A stretch of 64,000 nt of DNA from NCBI GenBank assembly GCA_963831235.1, contig CAWHPS010000054.1, positions 1 to 64,000 on the forward strand. The letters are read 5' to 3'. This document shows positions 1 to 8,720 of this stretch, piece after piece. Numbering within the stretch: the first letter of the stretch is position 1; every line of letters starts with the position of its first letter. The DNA is from CAWHPS01 sp963831235. GTDB taxonomy: Bacteria > Fibrobacterota > OXYB2-FULL-49-7 > JAEUSG01. Below the pieces are notes generated by a model that saw only the letters and a list, made by a program, of their open reading frames with translations, had not been told where the DNA came from and searched no databases. The translations under genes and the position numbers were made by a program.

Positions 1-1071
1 GACTTGGAATGGGTGATATTTAAGTTGTCTGTAAACCCGGGTTTTGCAGAGCTTTTCAGGGAGCCGGTTCCCAAACCTATGGCAGACGAATTTCTTGAGA
101 AATTCTGGGTCAATCCTGCAGTCGAGAGGGATTCATCGAGACCATGCGCAAAGAAAGACTGATCTCCAATATCGAGCTTAATTCGAAGCTAAATAGAGTC
201 AGAGTAGTGGCAAGGCTCTACGAGCCGTCATCTTAGAAACCCCCGGGTGGGAAAAAGATTACGGGTACTCTTATCGACATAACTGAGAAGAAAAAATTCG
301 AGGAAGTCCTGACCAATTATAACGAGACGCTTGAACGTGAAATAAGCGAACGCACCCGTGAACGTGATGAAATCCAAAAGGTCTCAATAATCGGTTTATC
401 CAAAATAACGGAATACCGCAACCCTGAAACAGGAAACCACGTATTACGTATGGCCCACTATTTGCCATCATGACAAAGGCTTTCAGCAAGAATCCTCGGT
501 ACAAACATTATATAAGCGATACATATATTGATGAAATCTTCATTAGCACCATCCGCGACATGGCAGAGGTGGGCATAGAAGATCGGATTCTTAAAAAACC
601 GGAAAACTTACACCCGAAGAATTTGATCAGATGAAATACCACTCAATTTACGGCGGGGACACACTTCGTGATATAGAAAAACAACTTTCATTCCGATCAT
701 TCCTTACTCTTGGAAAGGAGATAGCCTACAACCACCATCAACGTTGGGATGGAACCGGATATCCCAATTATCCACCTGAAGGCGGTCATCCCACGCTGAA
801 TATACAGGGCCATAAACCTTTGAAAGGTTCGGAAATACCTTTGTCTGCGCGAATGGTCGCGCTTGCAGATGTTTACGATGCGCTTACCTCAAAGCGCTGT
901 TATAAAAATGCTATCCCACATGAAAAAGCCCGCGCCATCATAATTGAAGAACGAGGGTCGCATTTTAATCCGGATATATGTGGATACATTCCTGGAAGAA
1001 TGAGGCAACTCATAGATGTGCTCAACAAAACTAGAAGGATTGACGGCCTCGAACATTCTTGTGTCTCTTAA
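1..1071 (+). pseudogene. PAS / HD-GYP phosphodiesterase-type protein, 5' partial and frameshifted
   Basis: A cytoplasmic signalling protein of the cyclic-di-GMP phosphodiesterase type, entering from outside the window. Reading three frames in turn gives a PAS-like piece (about 1-230), a coiled linker ending in TEYRNPETGNH (about 250-470), the central helices (about 470-625) and the GYP part (631-1071) with HHQRWDGTGYP and ADVYDALTS. At least three frame changes, near 130, 240 and 465, plus one near 620 separate the pieces. The usual HD pair of the first domain reads RDMAEVG instead of HDIGKIG, so the metal site may be degenerate even if the reading frame were restored. The C-terminal end after NPDIC does not match the family well, suggesting another frame change. 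Either a decayed gene or sequencing errors; all protein genes up to 4.2 kb show the same defect. Confidence 0.75.
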
Positions 1072-1107
1072 ACGGATAATTGTATTTTATTGCGTCTTAA
1101 AGCAAAT

Positions 1108-1179
1108 GGTCCCATCGTCTAGGGGTTAGGACATAGCCCTCTCAAGGCTAAGGCAGGGGTTCGATTCCCTTTGGGACTA
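1108..1179 (+). tRNA. tRNA-Glu (CTC)
   Basis: A full cloverleaf can be drawn. Acceptor GGTCCCA pairs with TGGGACT with one G-T end pair, the D arm has the TAGGGGTTA loop, the anticodon stem TAGCC/GGCTA holds loop CTCTCAA with anticodon CTC, and the T arm AGGGG/CCCTT holds TTCGATT. CCA is not encoded. It lies between the broken HD-GYP gene and folK. This RNA gene is intact although its protein-coding neighbours are not. Confidence 0.93.
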
Positions 1180-1208
1180 TTTTAATTTACCTCGAAACGG
1201 AGCATCTA

Positions 1209-1705
1209 ATGTCTCTTGCTTATTTAGGGTACGGCTCCAACCTGGGCGATAAAAATTCCAACATTGAAAATGGAATTGCCGAAATATCAAAACGCGGAAT
1301 CGGAACGGTTCTGCGTAAATGAGAATTTCTATAACCGAACCAGTAGGCACAAGTTCAGGAAATGATTTTCTTAACCTTTCTGTTGAGATAATGACTGATC
1401 TTTGAACCGCATGATCTTTTGCAGAGCTTGCGCTCTATAGAAGCTGATTATGGCAGGGAACGGGAAAGAGACAAGAATGCTCCCAGGACGCTCGACATAG
1501 ACATTCTCCTCTATGATTTTATGGTAATAAACGAATTGCCCTTCTTAAAATTCCCCATCCGGAAATTGCAAACAGGCGTTTTCTTCTGCAAACCCTAAAC
1601 GAGATTAGGCCGGAATCTCTTCATCCAGGGTATCAAAAAAGCATGAGTGACCTTTTGGCCGCAGCTTCCCCGGAAATCCTGAAACAGCGGATAACTCCAC
1701 TATGA
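1209..1705 (+). pseudogene. folK: 6-hydroxymethyl-7,8-dihydropterin pyrophosphokinase (folate synthesis), frameshifted
   Basis: FolK transfers pyrophosphate from ATP to hydroxymethyl-dihydropterin in the folate pathway. The N-terminal piece from ATG 1209 reads AYLGYGSNLGDKNSNIENG, a good match to the family start. The signature RDKNAPRTLDIDILLY is readable near 1470-1520, and the C-terminal HPEIANRRFLLQTLNEI segment in yet another frame near 1555-1610. Frame changes are needed near 1320, 1400 and 1550. The last frame stops at 1703-1705, overlapping the next start as ATGA, so folK, the nucleoside kinase and panB look like one operon. Total length, about 165 codons, is normal for FolK, which favours small indels over large deletions. 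Confidence 0.8.
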
Positions 1706-2365
1706 AGCGTGAAGGAGGGTTCCTAAACCAGATTCACTACCTTGCGGTCGAGGGCTGCATTGGCGCGGGAAAAACAAGTTTCTGCAATATTCTTGCAGCC
1801 AAGCTTGATGCGCGTCTTATAAAAGAAGATGTTGCGGAAAACCCCTTTATAGACGAAATTCTACCGTAACCGTCAACGTTATGCCTTTCAGGCGCAGATA
1901 TTCTTTCTCCTTTCACGATACCGCCAGCAAAGCCAGGAAGTATCAGAGGATCTCTTCTACAATCTGGTTATTTTCGACTATATGTTTGCCCGTGACCGCA
2001 TTTTTGCAAGTTTCAATTTATCAGAAGAAGAGCTGACGCTTTATCAGAACATAGCCGATGTACTGGAAAAGACAACGCAAAAACCTGATTTCGTGATTTA
2101 TTTACAATCCACGACAGAACGGCTACTTAAAAACATCCATCAGCGCAATCGTAAATACGAAGTTGGTTTTGATCAGGAATATCTTGCAAACCTTAATGAA
2201 GCGTATAGCCATTTTTTCTTCAATTATACCGATGCTCCTGTCCTTATTATTGATGCGTCGGACATTGACTTCATCCGCAATCCTGAAGATCTTGATGAGA
2301 TCCTGCGCGAAATAGACAAAGGCGCAAAAGGCACCAGGTTTTTTAAACCGTCTGCCCCATGGTAA
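1702..2365 (+). pseudogene. Deoxynucleoside kinase, one frameshift
   Basis: A deoxyadenosine/deoxyguanosine-type kinase that phosphorylates salvaged deoxynucleosides in the cytoplasm. The first piece, from ATG 1702, carries the P-loop in EGCIGAGKTSF and runs to a stop near 1867. The second continues in another frame through QRYAFQAQIFFLLSRY and the FDYMFARDRIF segment, which fits the family's DRS/ERS-like substrate loop in shortened form, to the stop at 2365. Combined length, about 220 residues, is normal for the family. The gene overlaps folK by ATGA and is followed seven bases later by panB. A single indel near 1862 explains the break. The exact nucleoside specificity cannot be read. Confidence 0.78.
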
Positions 2366-2371
2366 CAAAAA

Positions 2372-3155
2372 ATGACCTGTCCTAATCCTATAGAGAAATT
2401 CGCGGCAAAAAGAAAAGAGCGGGCCATGATTACGGCGTACGACTTTGCCTCAGCCGAAGTCCTGAAATGCGCAGAAGTTGACATCGTGCTTGTAGGCGAT
2501 TCCCTTGGATTCACAACCCTTGGCTATGAAAGCATGGCACAGGTCACCATGGACGACATGCTGCATCACCTCAAAGCTGTTGTCAGGGGGGCGGGCGATT
2601 CTTTGCATACTTTGCGACATGCCGATAAATACTTATAGCACCCCTGATGATGCAGTACGAAACGCAGCTATTCTGTACAATGCCGGATGCAATGCTGTTA
2701 AAATCGAAGGCGCTGTCCCGGAAATGGCGAATGCGATAATTTCTTCCGGTGTACCTGTTATGGGGCATTTGGGCCTAACTCCACAAACCCTTACCAAATA
2801 TCATGTCCAGGGGAAAACATCTGCTGATGCAAATCGAATTCGGGAAGGGGCACTGGCACTTGAAAAAGCCGGATGCTTTTCCGTGCTTCTTGAACTTGTT
2901 TTTTCTCCACTTGCCTCTGAAATAACAAAGTGCCTTAAAGTCCCCACTATTGGCATAGGTTCCGGCCCGCTCTGTGACGGACAGGTGCTTGTTTACAATG
3001 ATCTCCTGGGTATATTCAACAGATTCAAACCCAAATTCGTGCGCCGCTATAAGGAGCTTCGCTTTGAAATGATCGATGGTTGCCAGAATTTCATTAATGA
3101 TGTCAAATCCGGAAAATATCCATCCGAATCAGAATCATATTCCATTTCAAAATAA
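2372..3155 (+). pseudogene. panB: 3-methyl-2-oxobutanoate hydroxymethyltransferase, one frameshift
   Basis: PanB makes ketopantoate from alpha-ketoisovalerate and methylene-tetrahydrofolate, the first step of pantothenate synthesis. The first piece (2372 to about 2600) holds MITAYDFASA and DIVLVGDSLG, the family's metal-binding entry. After a shift near 2600-2612 the second piece continues with DMPINTYSTP, the VKIEG motif, GHLGLTPQ and the GIGSGPLCDGQVLV segment through to 3155. Catalytic regions are all present, and the total of about 260 residues fits the family. The indel falls in a run of G residues at 2586-2591. The folate-using PanB next to folK makes sense as a vitamin operon. Whether the gene is dead or misread cannot be decided here. 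Confidence 0.85.
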
Positions 3156-3548
3156 CCTGATCCAAAATATTAACCTTGAAAGTTCGGGAATAGTGAATTT
3201 ATCTTGATCCACTCAAGGTATCGCTTTTCATTAACGGGGCATGTGTTGCAAATGAAAGTTTTTCTTATTTGTTGCCAAAAAAAATTCTCAATATTGTCGC
3301 CGGCGACATTTATGCTTATACCAGTGTTGGCAAACTTTTTAGTAATATACAGATAGACTTTTCTTTTGGCATAAGGGTTTTTGCAGCCGGGTAACACACG
3401 ATTGCATTCAATGGTAGGGAAAGTGGGGAGGAGCGCGCATTGGGCAACGGAATTTATTTTTACCGTATGCAGGCGTCCGGATTTGCGAGGACACGGAAGC
3501 TGCTGTTGATGCAGTGAAATCATATTTAATTGAAAGGGATTCAATATC
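3156..3548 (+). other. Intergenic stretch with an orphan sorting-tail remnant
   Basis: No complete gene is seen. Bases 3437-3517, on the plus strand, encode GNGIYFYRMQ followed by a basic segment ending in KLLLMQ and a stop. This is the last 25 or so residues of a type IX-like C-terminal sorting domain with no secreted protein in front of it. A minus-strand open frame covering most of the stretch has no recognisable features and I treat it as chance. Confidence 0.6.
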
Positions 3549-4236
3549 ATGAAGACCGCGACACCATCCATAATGACCGTTGTTCAGTGCTGGGACGATG
3601 GTGTCGTAGGGGATGTCCGCCTGACAGATTTGCTGCGGCGACACAGGGCCAAAGCCACCTTTAACCTTAACGCCGGTCTCCACAAAAAAGAGCGTAGGAT
3701 TGCCTGGCCCGGTTGGAATCACAAAGGCACCGAGGTCTGGCGGCTCGCCTGGGATGAATTAAAGGACGTGTATCAAGGCTTCACCATAGGGAACCACAGC
3801 CTTACGCATCCGGATCTTGATAAAATCCACATTGAAGACGCCAGGCGAGATATTGTTGAAGGCCGCGACAGGTTGCAGCAGCACTTTGGACAACCAATAC
3901 TCGGGCATGGCTTATCCGTGCGGTTTTTACAATGAGTCGGTCATGGTGGCTGCGCGTGAGGCCGGACATGTGTATGCGCGGACCACACGCTACATGGAAC
4001 AGCCCTTTCCACCGGAAAACGCAATGGCCTTTCACTCTTGTTGCCATTATTTCAATGCCCCTGACTTCTGGTCACGGTACGAGAAGGCGCGGCAATGCGG
4101 GGTGTTTTACTTCTGGGGTCACTCCTATGAATTTATAACCGAGGAAATGTGGACCACGTTTGAGGAAGTGATAAAACGAATCAGTGCTGATCCTAACGCC
4201 CTATGGGGTGAAGTAGCTGATCTTTTTTGCTCTTGA
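3549..4236 (+). pseudogene. Polysaccharide deacetylase (NodB domain, CE4), one frameshift
   Basis: A CE4-family deacetylase-like protein that would remove N- or O-acetyl groups from a polysaccharide. The first frame has the catalytic CWDDG (Asp16 and Asp17) and the metal-binding GNHSLTHPDL with His83 and His87. After a shift near 3905 the second frame continues with YPCGFYNES and, close to the end, FYFWGHSYEF, the usual C-terminal histidine motif. Combined length is about 228 residues. No signal peptide is visible at the chosen ATG, so it may act inside the cell or the true start may lie elsewhere. The context is a region in which all protein genes are broken and orphan sorting tails lie on both sides. 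Confidence 0.78.
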
Positions 4237-4304
4237 AAATAAAACTTTAATATATTTTTATGAATTGTCTTGTCAAATCCTGAAATTGTAGGTTCCTTCC
4301 AGTT

Positions 4305-4418
4305 GCATTCGACGGAACGGGGAACGGGAATAAGCTTACATTAGGCAATGGCATTTATTTCTGCCGGATGCAGGCGCCGGGGTTTACGAGGACATTGAAG
4401 CTGCTCCTTGTGGAGTGA
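4305..4418 (+). pseudogene. Orphan C-terminal sorting-tail fragment (copy 2)
   Basis: Reads AFDGTGNGNKLTLGNGIYF and then a basic tail ending in KLLLVE and a stop. This resembles the last 38 residues of a secreted FCB protein with a gliding/type IX-like sorting domain, the part that normally follows a W-D-G-T-D turn. Its final 75 bases closely resemble those at 3443-3517. No upstream part of such a gene is present. Confidence 0.6.
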
Positions 4419-4441
4419 GTGTCCAAATTAATGCTCTTTGA

Positions 4442-4600
4442 GTCCGGTCGGATATGGTCAGGAAATTTTCTAAAAAGGGACAACATCAAGGTACGCACAG
4501 TATTAATTTCAATACTGACGGGCTTGCCAATGGGATATATATTTATGAGTTAAAGGCTGACCGTTTTGTTGGCAGAAGTCGTATGATAATAATGCAATAA
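4442..4600 (+). pseudogene. Orphan C-terminal sorting-tail fragment (copy 3)
   Basis: An open frame of about 53 codons with no start reads GTHSINFNTDGLANGIYIY, then a tail ending SRMIIMQ and a stop. This is the pattern of a type IX-like sorting domain (strand, LANGIY turn, basic end) but from a different subfamily than the copies at 3443 and 4305. It lies 24 bases after copy 2. It is probably the tail of a lost secreted-protein gene. Confidence 0.55.
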
Positions 4601-4650
4601 TAAGCCCCATACATTTATTCAGGATTCGGGTATTGTTGACCTAAAATAAA

Positions 4651-4683
4651 AAAGGCACCCAGTATGGCTACCGGGTACCTTTT
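4651..4683. terminator. Hairpin terminator, usable in both directions
   Basis: AAAGGCACCC and GGGTACCTTT form a stem with one mismatch around a short loop. A-rich sequence precedes it and a short T run closes it, so it could stop transcription from either side. It separates the region of broken genes from ftsK. Confidence 0.6.
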
Positions 4684-5101
4684 AGGGATATATGGGAGAT
4701 TACAGAGATCTATTTATTCTTACTGAATGTACGGTTCACAAATATAATTAAAGGGCACACACCTGTAATTTCTTTAAGCAGCATCAGTTCTTCAAAGTTT
4801 TGTGTTCCTGTTGACATTCTTTTTTCCTTTCACTCAATGTATCGTCACCTGCATAAAAATTCTTTAGGATATATTCCGGTCTTTAACTTTCACTTTAAAC
4901 CTTTTTTTAAGCGTCATTTTTGCCTGTTCAGGGCACAAAAGTAGCATTAACATTAAGTTAATACCTATAGTATGGTTAACATGTTAAATATTATAACACG
5001 ATGATAATTATGTTGTTGCATTATACTTAAAGTTAAAGTTAACTTTATGGCTTGGTTTTTGCATCAGTTTTATTGAAATTATTATCAGGAGGGTTATATA
5101 T
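4684..5101. promoter_or_regulatory. AT-rich leader of ftsK with two perfect palindromes
   Basis: No gene is seen in these 418 bases. Two palindromes stand out: TTAACATGTTAA at 4976-4987 and TAAAGTTAACTTTA at 5034-5047. The second is 40 bases before the ribosome binding site AGGAGGG (5087-5093), which lies 8 bases ahead of the ftsK ATG. The palindromes share GTTAA-type half sites and could be operators for a regulator not encoded nearby. Promoter boxes cannot be fixed with confidence. Confidence 0.4.
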
Positions 5102-7813
5102 ATGGAGAGAAAGCATGGCATGATACGTAAAAAGGAAAAGGTCATTGTATCAAGAAATACCCGGAAAAAAGGGAAAAATAAAAAAGATGGCAAGCATCAG
5201 AGTCATACAGGGCTGTATGGTTTCCTTTTAATGTGTTTTTCAGTTTTAAGTGGACTCGCCTTGATTTCCAATCTGATGGATCCTGCTGATAATATCCTTG
5301 GAAAATATTCAGGGTACTATCTGGCAAGAATATTGACTGGTCTTTCAGGCAATATTCCAGCGCTCTTTTTCCCGATTCTTTTCTTCATGATAGGCTGGGG
5401 GCTTATTTCGCAAAATGGAATAAGAGGTTCTTTCAGGAATATTCTCTTTACGCTAATTGGCCAATTTGAGCTTGGTATTTTCTTAAGTATCCGCAATCTT
5501 GGCAGCGGAAGGAGCTGGGAACAGTTTTATACAAGCGGCGGAATAATAGGTAATTTTATTGTTCAAAATGTTTTTATTCTCGCCTTTGGGTCGCAGAAAG
5601 TCGGTGCCTACATAATCATGACTATAATAATCCTCGGAACACTTATCTGGGGCTTCAGGGTCGATGTTTATGAACTTATGATGAGGATAAGGTCAATTGT
5701 TGAAGCCATGCATGCTTTTATTTTCGATCGACAGGCACAGCTTGCATTTTCCGGCAATGCATCGGCCGGGGTCAGGGGAATAAAGGGCCAGGGAAGGGAA
5801 CGAGCACAGTTAAAAAAGAAATTCACAACCGAAGAAGATATTACTTCAGGAACAATATCAGATGTTGATGAAAAGGACCGCGATTCAAGACGGAATCCTC
5901 CTGAAATGACGGAAATGACTGATGAAGAAATCGACAGGCTTCCGGTAAGCAAGGCTTTGACCATGCGCCTTGAAAAGAAACAGCGTGAATTCCTGAACGA
6001 ATACTCGGGCCATGTCATAAAGGAAATGGATTCTGAGGAGACTTCAATTAACGTTGATAAAGACAAAAAAGATGAAGATTCATACGATGCGACCATCATC
6101 GTTGATAAAAAGAAAGAAAAAAAGAATAGAACAAGGAAAGAAGAGAAACTTGATGATGATGATTCTCCGATTGATCTTGATGAGGTCATAGCAGAAAATA
6201 GTTTTGAAGAGGAAGCCGGAACAGAGGATAAGTCTGATGCTGCTGGGGACGACGAAAAAGATGCTGATGATTCGGAGACAGGGCAGACCGCAATTATGGA
6301 AGAACCTGAGGAAGAAAAGGCGTATGATGAATATGTGATACCTAACTGTGATATGATTGAAGAACATCCGGTTCAAAAACGCGGCATAACTGATGAAGAG
6401 ATAAACGTAAACGCAGTAAAGCTTATAGACAAGCTCAAGGACTTCAAAATTAACGGTGTGATAAGCGAAGTGTGTCCCGGACCTGTCATCACCCGTTATG
6501 AGCTTCAACTTGCCCCAGGCACAAAAGTGGCCAAGGTGGAAAGTCTTTCATTGGATCTTGCGGTTGCCATGGCCGTGTCTAAAATCCGTATTTCGCTTGT
6601 GCCCGGCAAATCCGCAATCGGCGTGGAACTTCCAAATCCTTTAAGGCAGACGGTGCTAATCAAGGACGTCCTGAAATCACCGGATTTCAAGTCAGAAGAG
6701 GATGAAATCAAGCTCACGCTTGGGAAAGATATTGCAGGAAAACCAGTGATAGTTAATCTTGTTAAAATGCCACACCTGTTAATTGCCGGAACAACCGGTT
6801 CAGGGAAAAGCGTTTGCACAAATTCATTCCTGGCCAGCATACTTTTTTCAAAAAGTCCTGAAGAAGTGAAGATGATTCTAATCGATCCAAAAGTTGTTGA
6901 AATGACTATTTACAATGGCATCCCGCATTTGTTATCCGATGTCATAACAACCCCGAAGGAAGCCATAAGCGCCCTTAAGTGGGGTGTGGCCGAAATGAAC
7001 CGCCGTTATCAGCTCCTGGCCAAAGCAAGTTGCCGCAACATCGGACAGTTCAATGCCAAAGTAAAGGATGGAAGCATTGAATACTCGAAATTGGAACCAG
7101 TTGACAAAAAACGCATGCCTTATATTGTAATTATTATCGACGAGCTGGCGGATCTTATGCTTTCTGTAGGCAAGGAGCTTGAAGATGAAATAGTAAGGAT
7201 TGCGCAGAAATCACGCGCAATAGGAATCCATCTTATCCTCGCCACTCAACGCCCTGAAGCTAAAGTTGTCACAGGACTCATAAAGTCCAATATGCCTTCA
7301 CGCATCGCCCTCATGGTCAATAGCGGCATGGATTCGCGGATAATAATGGACGACAAGGGCGCTGAAGATCTCCTTGGCCTTGGCGACATGCTTTACAAAG
7401 CCGTTGATATGCGTGAAATGGTGCGTGTTCATGGGTGCTTTATTGATACTTTTGAATCGGAAAAGGTAATTGAGATGGTCCGTGGTCAGAACGTGAAGCA
7501 CGAAAAAATAAAATCTTTTTCTCATGAGGAAAAGAAAACGTCTATTCTACTTCCTGAAGGGTCTAATGAAGAAATCGATGAACTGAAAGAAGCCGCGCGA
7601 ATCATTGTATCACGCCGGCAGGGTTCCACTTCACTTTTGCAAAGAAGGATGTCCGTAGGCTATGCCAAAGCCGGTCGTCTTATGGATCAGCTTGAAGCTG
7701 CTGGTATCGTGGGGCCTAATGCTGGAAGTAAGGCAAGGGAGGTGCTTGTGGAGAATGAGGATTCGATAGACGCTTATCTGGGTGAATATGTGAATGGGAA
7801 TAATTTGTTTTAA
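5102..7813 (+). CDS. ftsK: DNA translocase FtsK/SpoIIIE
   Basis: An inner-membrane-anchored, ATP-driven motor that pumps chromosome ends to the right side of the septum before division closes. The 903-residue protein starts with a very basic segment (1-40) and then a hydrophobic block with about four membrane helices (about 40-200). A long acidic, low-complexity linker follows (about 230-420). The alpha domain has the LAPGTKVAKVE segment (about 470). The RecA-like motor has Walker A GTTGSGKS at 563-570 and Walker B ending in D680-E681. A winged-helix gamma domain lies at the end (RRMSVGYAKAGRLMDQLE). Size and order are normal. The strong AGGAGGG site 8 bases upstream fixes the start. It stands alone, followed by a large inverted repeat. 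Confidence 0.96.
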   Translation: MERKHGMIRKKEKVIVSRNTRKKGKNKKDGKHQSHTGLYGFLLMCFSVLSGLALISNLMDPADNILGKYSGYYLARILTGLSGNIPALFFPILFFMIGWGLISQNGIRGSFRNILFTLIGQFELGIFLSIRNLGSGRSWEQFYTSGGIIGNFIVQNVFILAFGSQKVGAYIIMTIIILGTLIWGFRVDVYELMMRIRSIVEAMHAFIFDRQAQLAFSGNASAGVRGIKGQGRERAQLKKKFTTEEDITSGTISDVDEKDRDSRRNPPEMTEMTDEEIDRLPVSKALTMRLEKKQREFLNEYSGHVIKEMDSEETSINVDKDKKDEDSYDATIIVDKKKEKKNRTRKEEKLDDDDSPIDLDEVIAENSFEEEAGTEDKSDAAGDDEKDADDSETGQTAIMEEPEEEKAYDEYVIPNCDMIEEHPVQKRGITDEEINVNAVKLIDKLKDFKINGVISEVCPGPVITRYELQLAPGTKVAKVESLSLDLAVAMAVSKIRISLVPGKSAIGVELPNPLRQTVLIKDVLKSPDFKSEEDEIKLTLGKDIAGKPVIVNLVKMPHLLIAGTTGSGKSVCTNSFLASILFSKSPEEVKMILIDPKVVEMTIYNGIPHLLSDVITTPKEAISALKWGVAEMNRRYQLLAKASCRNIGQFNAKVKDGSIEYSKLEPVDKKRMPYIVIIIDELADLMLSVGKELEDEIVRIAQKSRAIGIHLILATQRPEAKVVTGLIKSNMPSRIALMVNSGMDSRIIMDDKGAEDLLGLGDMLYKAVDMREMVRVHGCFIDTFESEKVIEMVRGQNVKHEKIKSFSHEEKKTSILLPEGSNEEIDELKEAARIIVSRRQGSTSLLQRRMSVGYAKAGRLMDQLEAAGIVGPNAGSKAREVLVENEDSIDAYLGEYVNGNNLF

Positions 7814-7840
7814 GAAAGCCTTTTTATCTTCCCTTACTTT

Positions 7841-8019
7841 GTCCGGCGGCACAGAGGCCGCCGGCTGGACTGATGGTTGTTCTTTTTATAAAACCGAGCC
7901 AGAGACGGCTCGGTAAAAATCAGTAAGGCATTGATAGTCTAAAGGCGAGGCCGTCTCTGGCCTCGCACAATTAAACGATAATTTTATTAGACCAGCCGGC
8001 GGCCTCCGTGCCGCCGGGC
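7841..8019. repeat. Nested inverted-repeat element between ftsK and the DUF4254 gene
   Basis: The outer arms, 7841-7870 and 7990-8019, are near-perfect reverse complements rich in GGCGGC/GCCGCC. Inside them a second pair of arms, each centred on GCCAGAGACGGC or its complement, lies near 7898-7914 and 7946-7968. Transcribed, the segment could fold into a long branched hairpin and would block read-through from ftsK. It has no open frame. It could be a small non-autonomous mobile element or a REP-like sequence. Confidence 0.7.
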
Positions 8020-8035
8020 TCTGGAAGAATACGAC

Positions 8036-8638
8036 ATGAAAGTTCAAATAAAATCCAATCGCCTTGTCAATCTACAGCAAAACGCTGTTAATTCCTGGCA
8101 TGATGGCAAAGAAGTAAAAGCCACATCAGACTTTGAAAACGCTGTTCTTAAGCAGCACAGGTTCAATTATGATCTCTGGCATGAGGAGGATGAGGCAAGA
8201 CGCACGGATGTAACTGATGGCATTATTGCAGGGGTAAAAAGGGCCATAGACAAGCTTAATCAAAACCGTAATGATGCAATTGAAGAAATCGACTTTATTT
8301 TATTGAATATTCTTTTAAAGCTTGAAATAAAGCCAAGGGCTGATTCGTGTTTCAATTCGGAAACAGTAGGAAGCGTTATCGACAGGTTATCAATCTTGTC
8401 TTTACGGATTTACCACATGAAGCTCGAGGCGGACAGGAGAGATGCTCATCCGGATCACAAGAAAAAATGTAAAGACAAGCTTAAAATACTTATTCAGCAG
8501 AAAAGGGATTTATCAAAGGCATTTGATGAATTGATTGCAGATATATTCAAAGGCAGGAAACGACAGAGAATTTACAGACAATATAAAATGTACAATGACC
8601 CTTCCCTTAATCCCGCGGTATATAAAATAAAATCGTAA
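8036..8638 (+). CDS. DUF4254 family protein
   Basis: A 200-residue, mostly helical, soluble protein that I assign to DUF4254, a family of unknown function described mainly from Bacteroidota and relatives. The recognisable core is NYDLWHEEDEARR (about 42-55) followed by KRAIDKLNQNRNDAIEEID (about 70-90). Both segments are typical of the family. The second half is highly charged and ends in a lysine/arginine-rich tail. It has no signal peptide or membrane helix. A weak GGAAG lies ahead of the ATG, just after the inverted-repeat element. The gene is separated by 82 bases from the ferritin-like gene. No function should be assumed. Some members sit near lipopolysaccharide genes, but nothing of that kind is seen here. 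Confidence 0.7.
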   Translation: MKVQIKSNRLVNLQQNAVNSWHDGKEVKATSDFENAVLKQHRFNYDLWHEEDEARRTDVTDGIIAGVKRAIDKLNQNRNDAIEEIDFILLNILLKLEIKPRADSCFNSETVGSVIDRLSILSLRIYHMKLEADRRDAHPDHKKKCKDKLKILIQQKRDLSKAFDELIADIFKGRKRQRIYRQYKMYNDPSLNPAVYKIKS

Positions 8639-8720
8639 ATTATTGGCTATCGGTTGACATTAATCTTAATATATCTTTTCATCAAAATACATAGAGTACT
8701 TATAATAATTGGAGATAAAA

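Noticed and set aside
3170..3571. 133-residue minus-strand open frame
   Set aside because: It has no family pattern, overlaps the plus-strand sorting-tail remnant and the deacetylase start, and has no good ribosome site.
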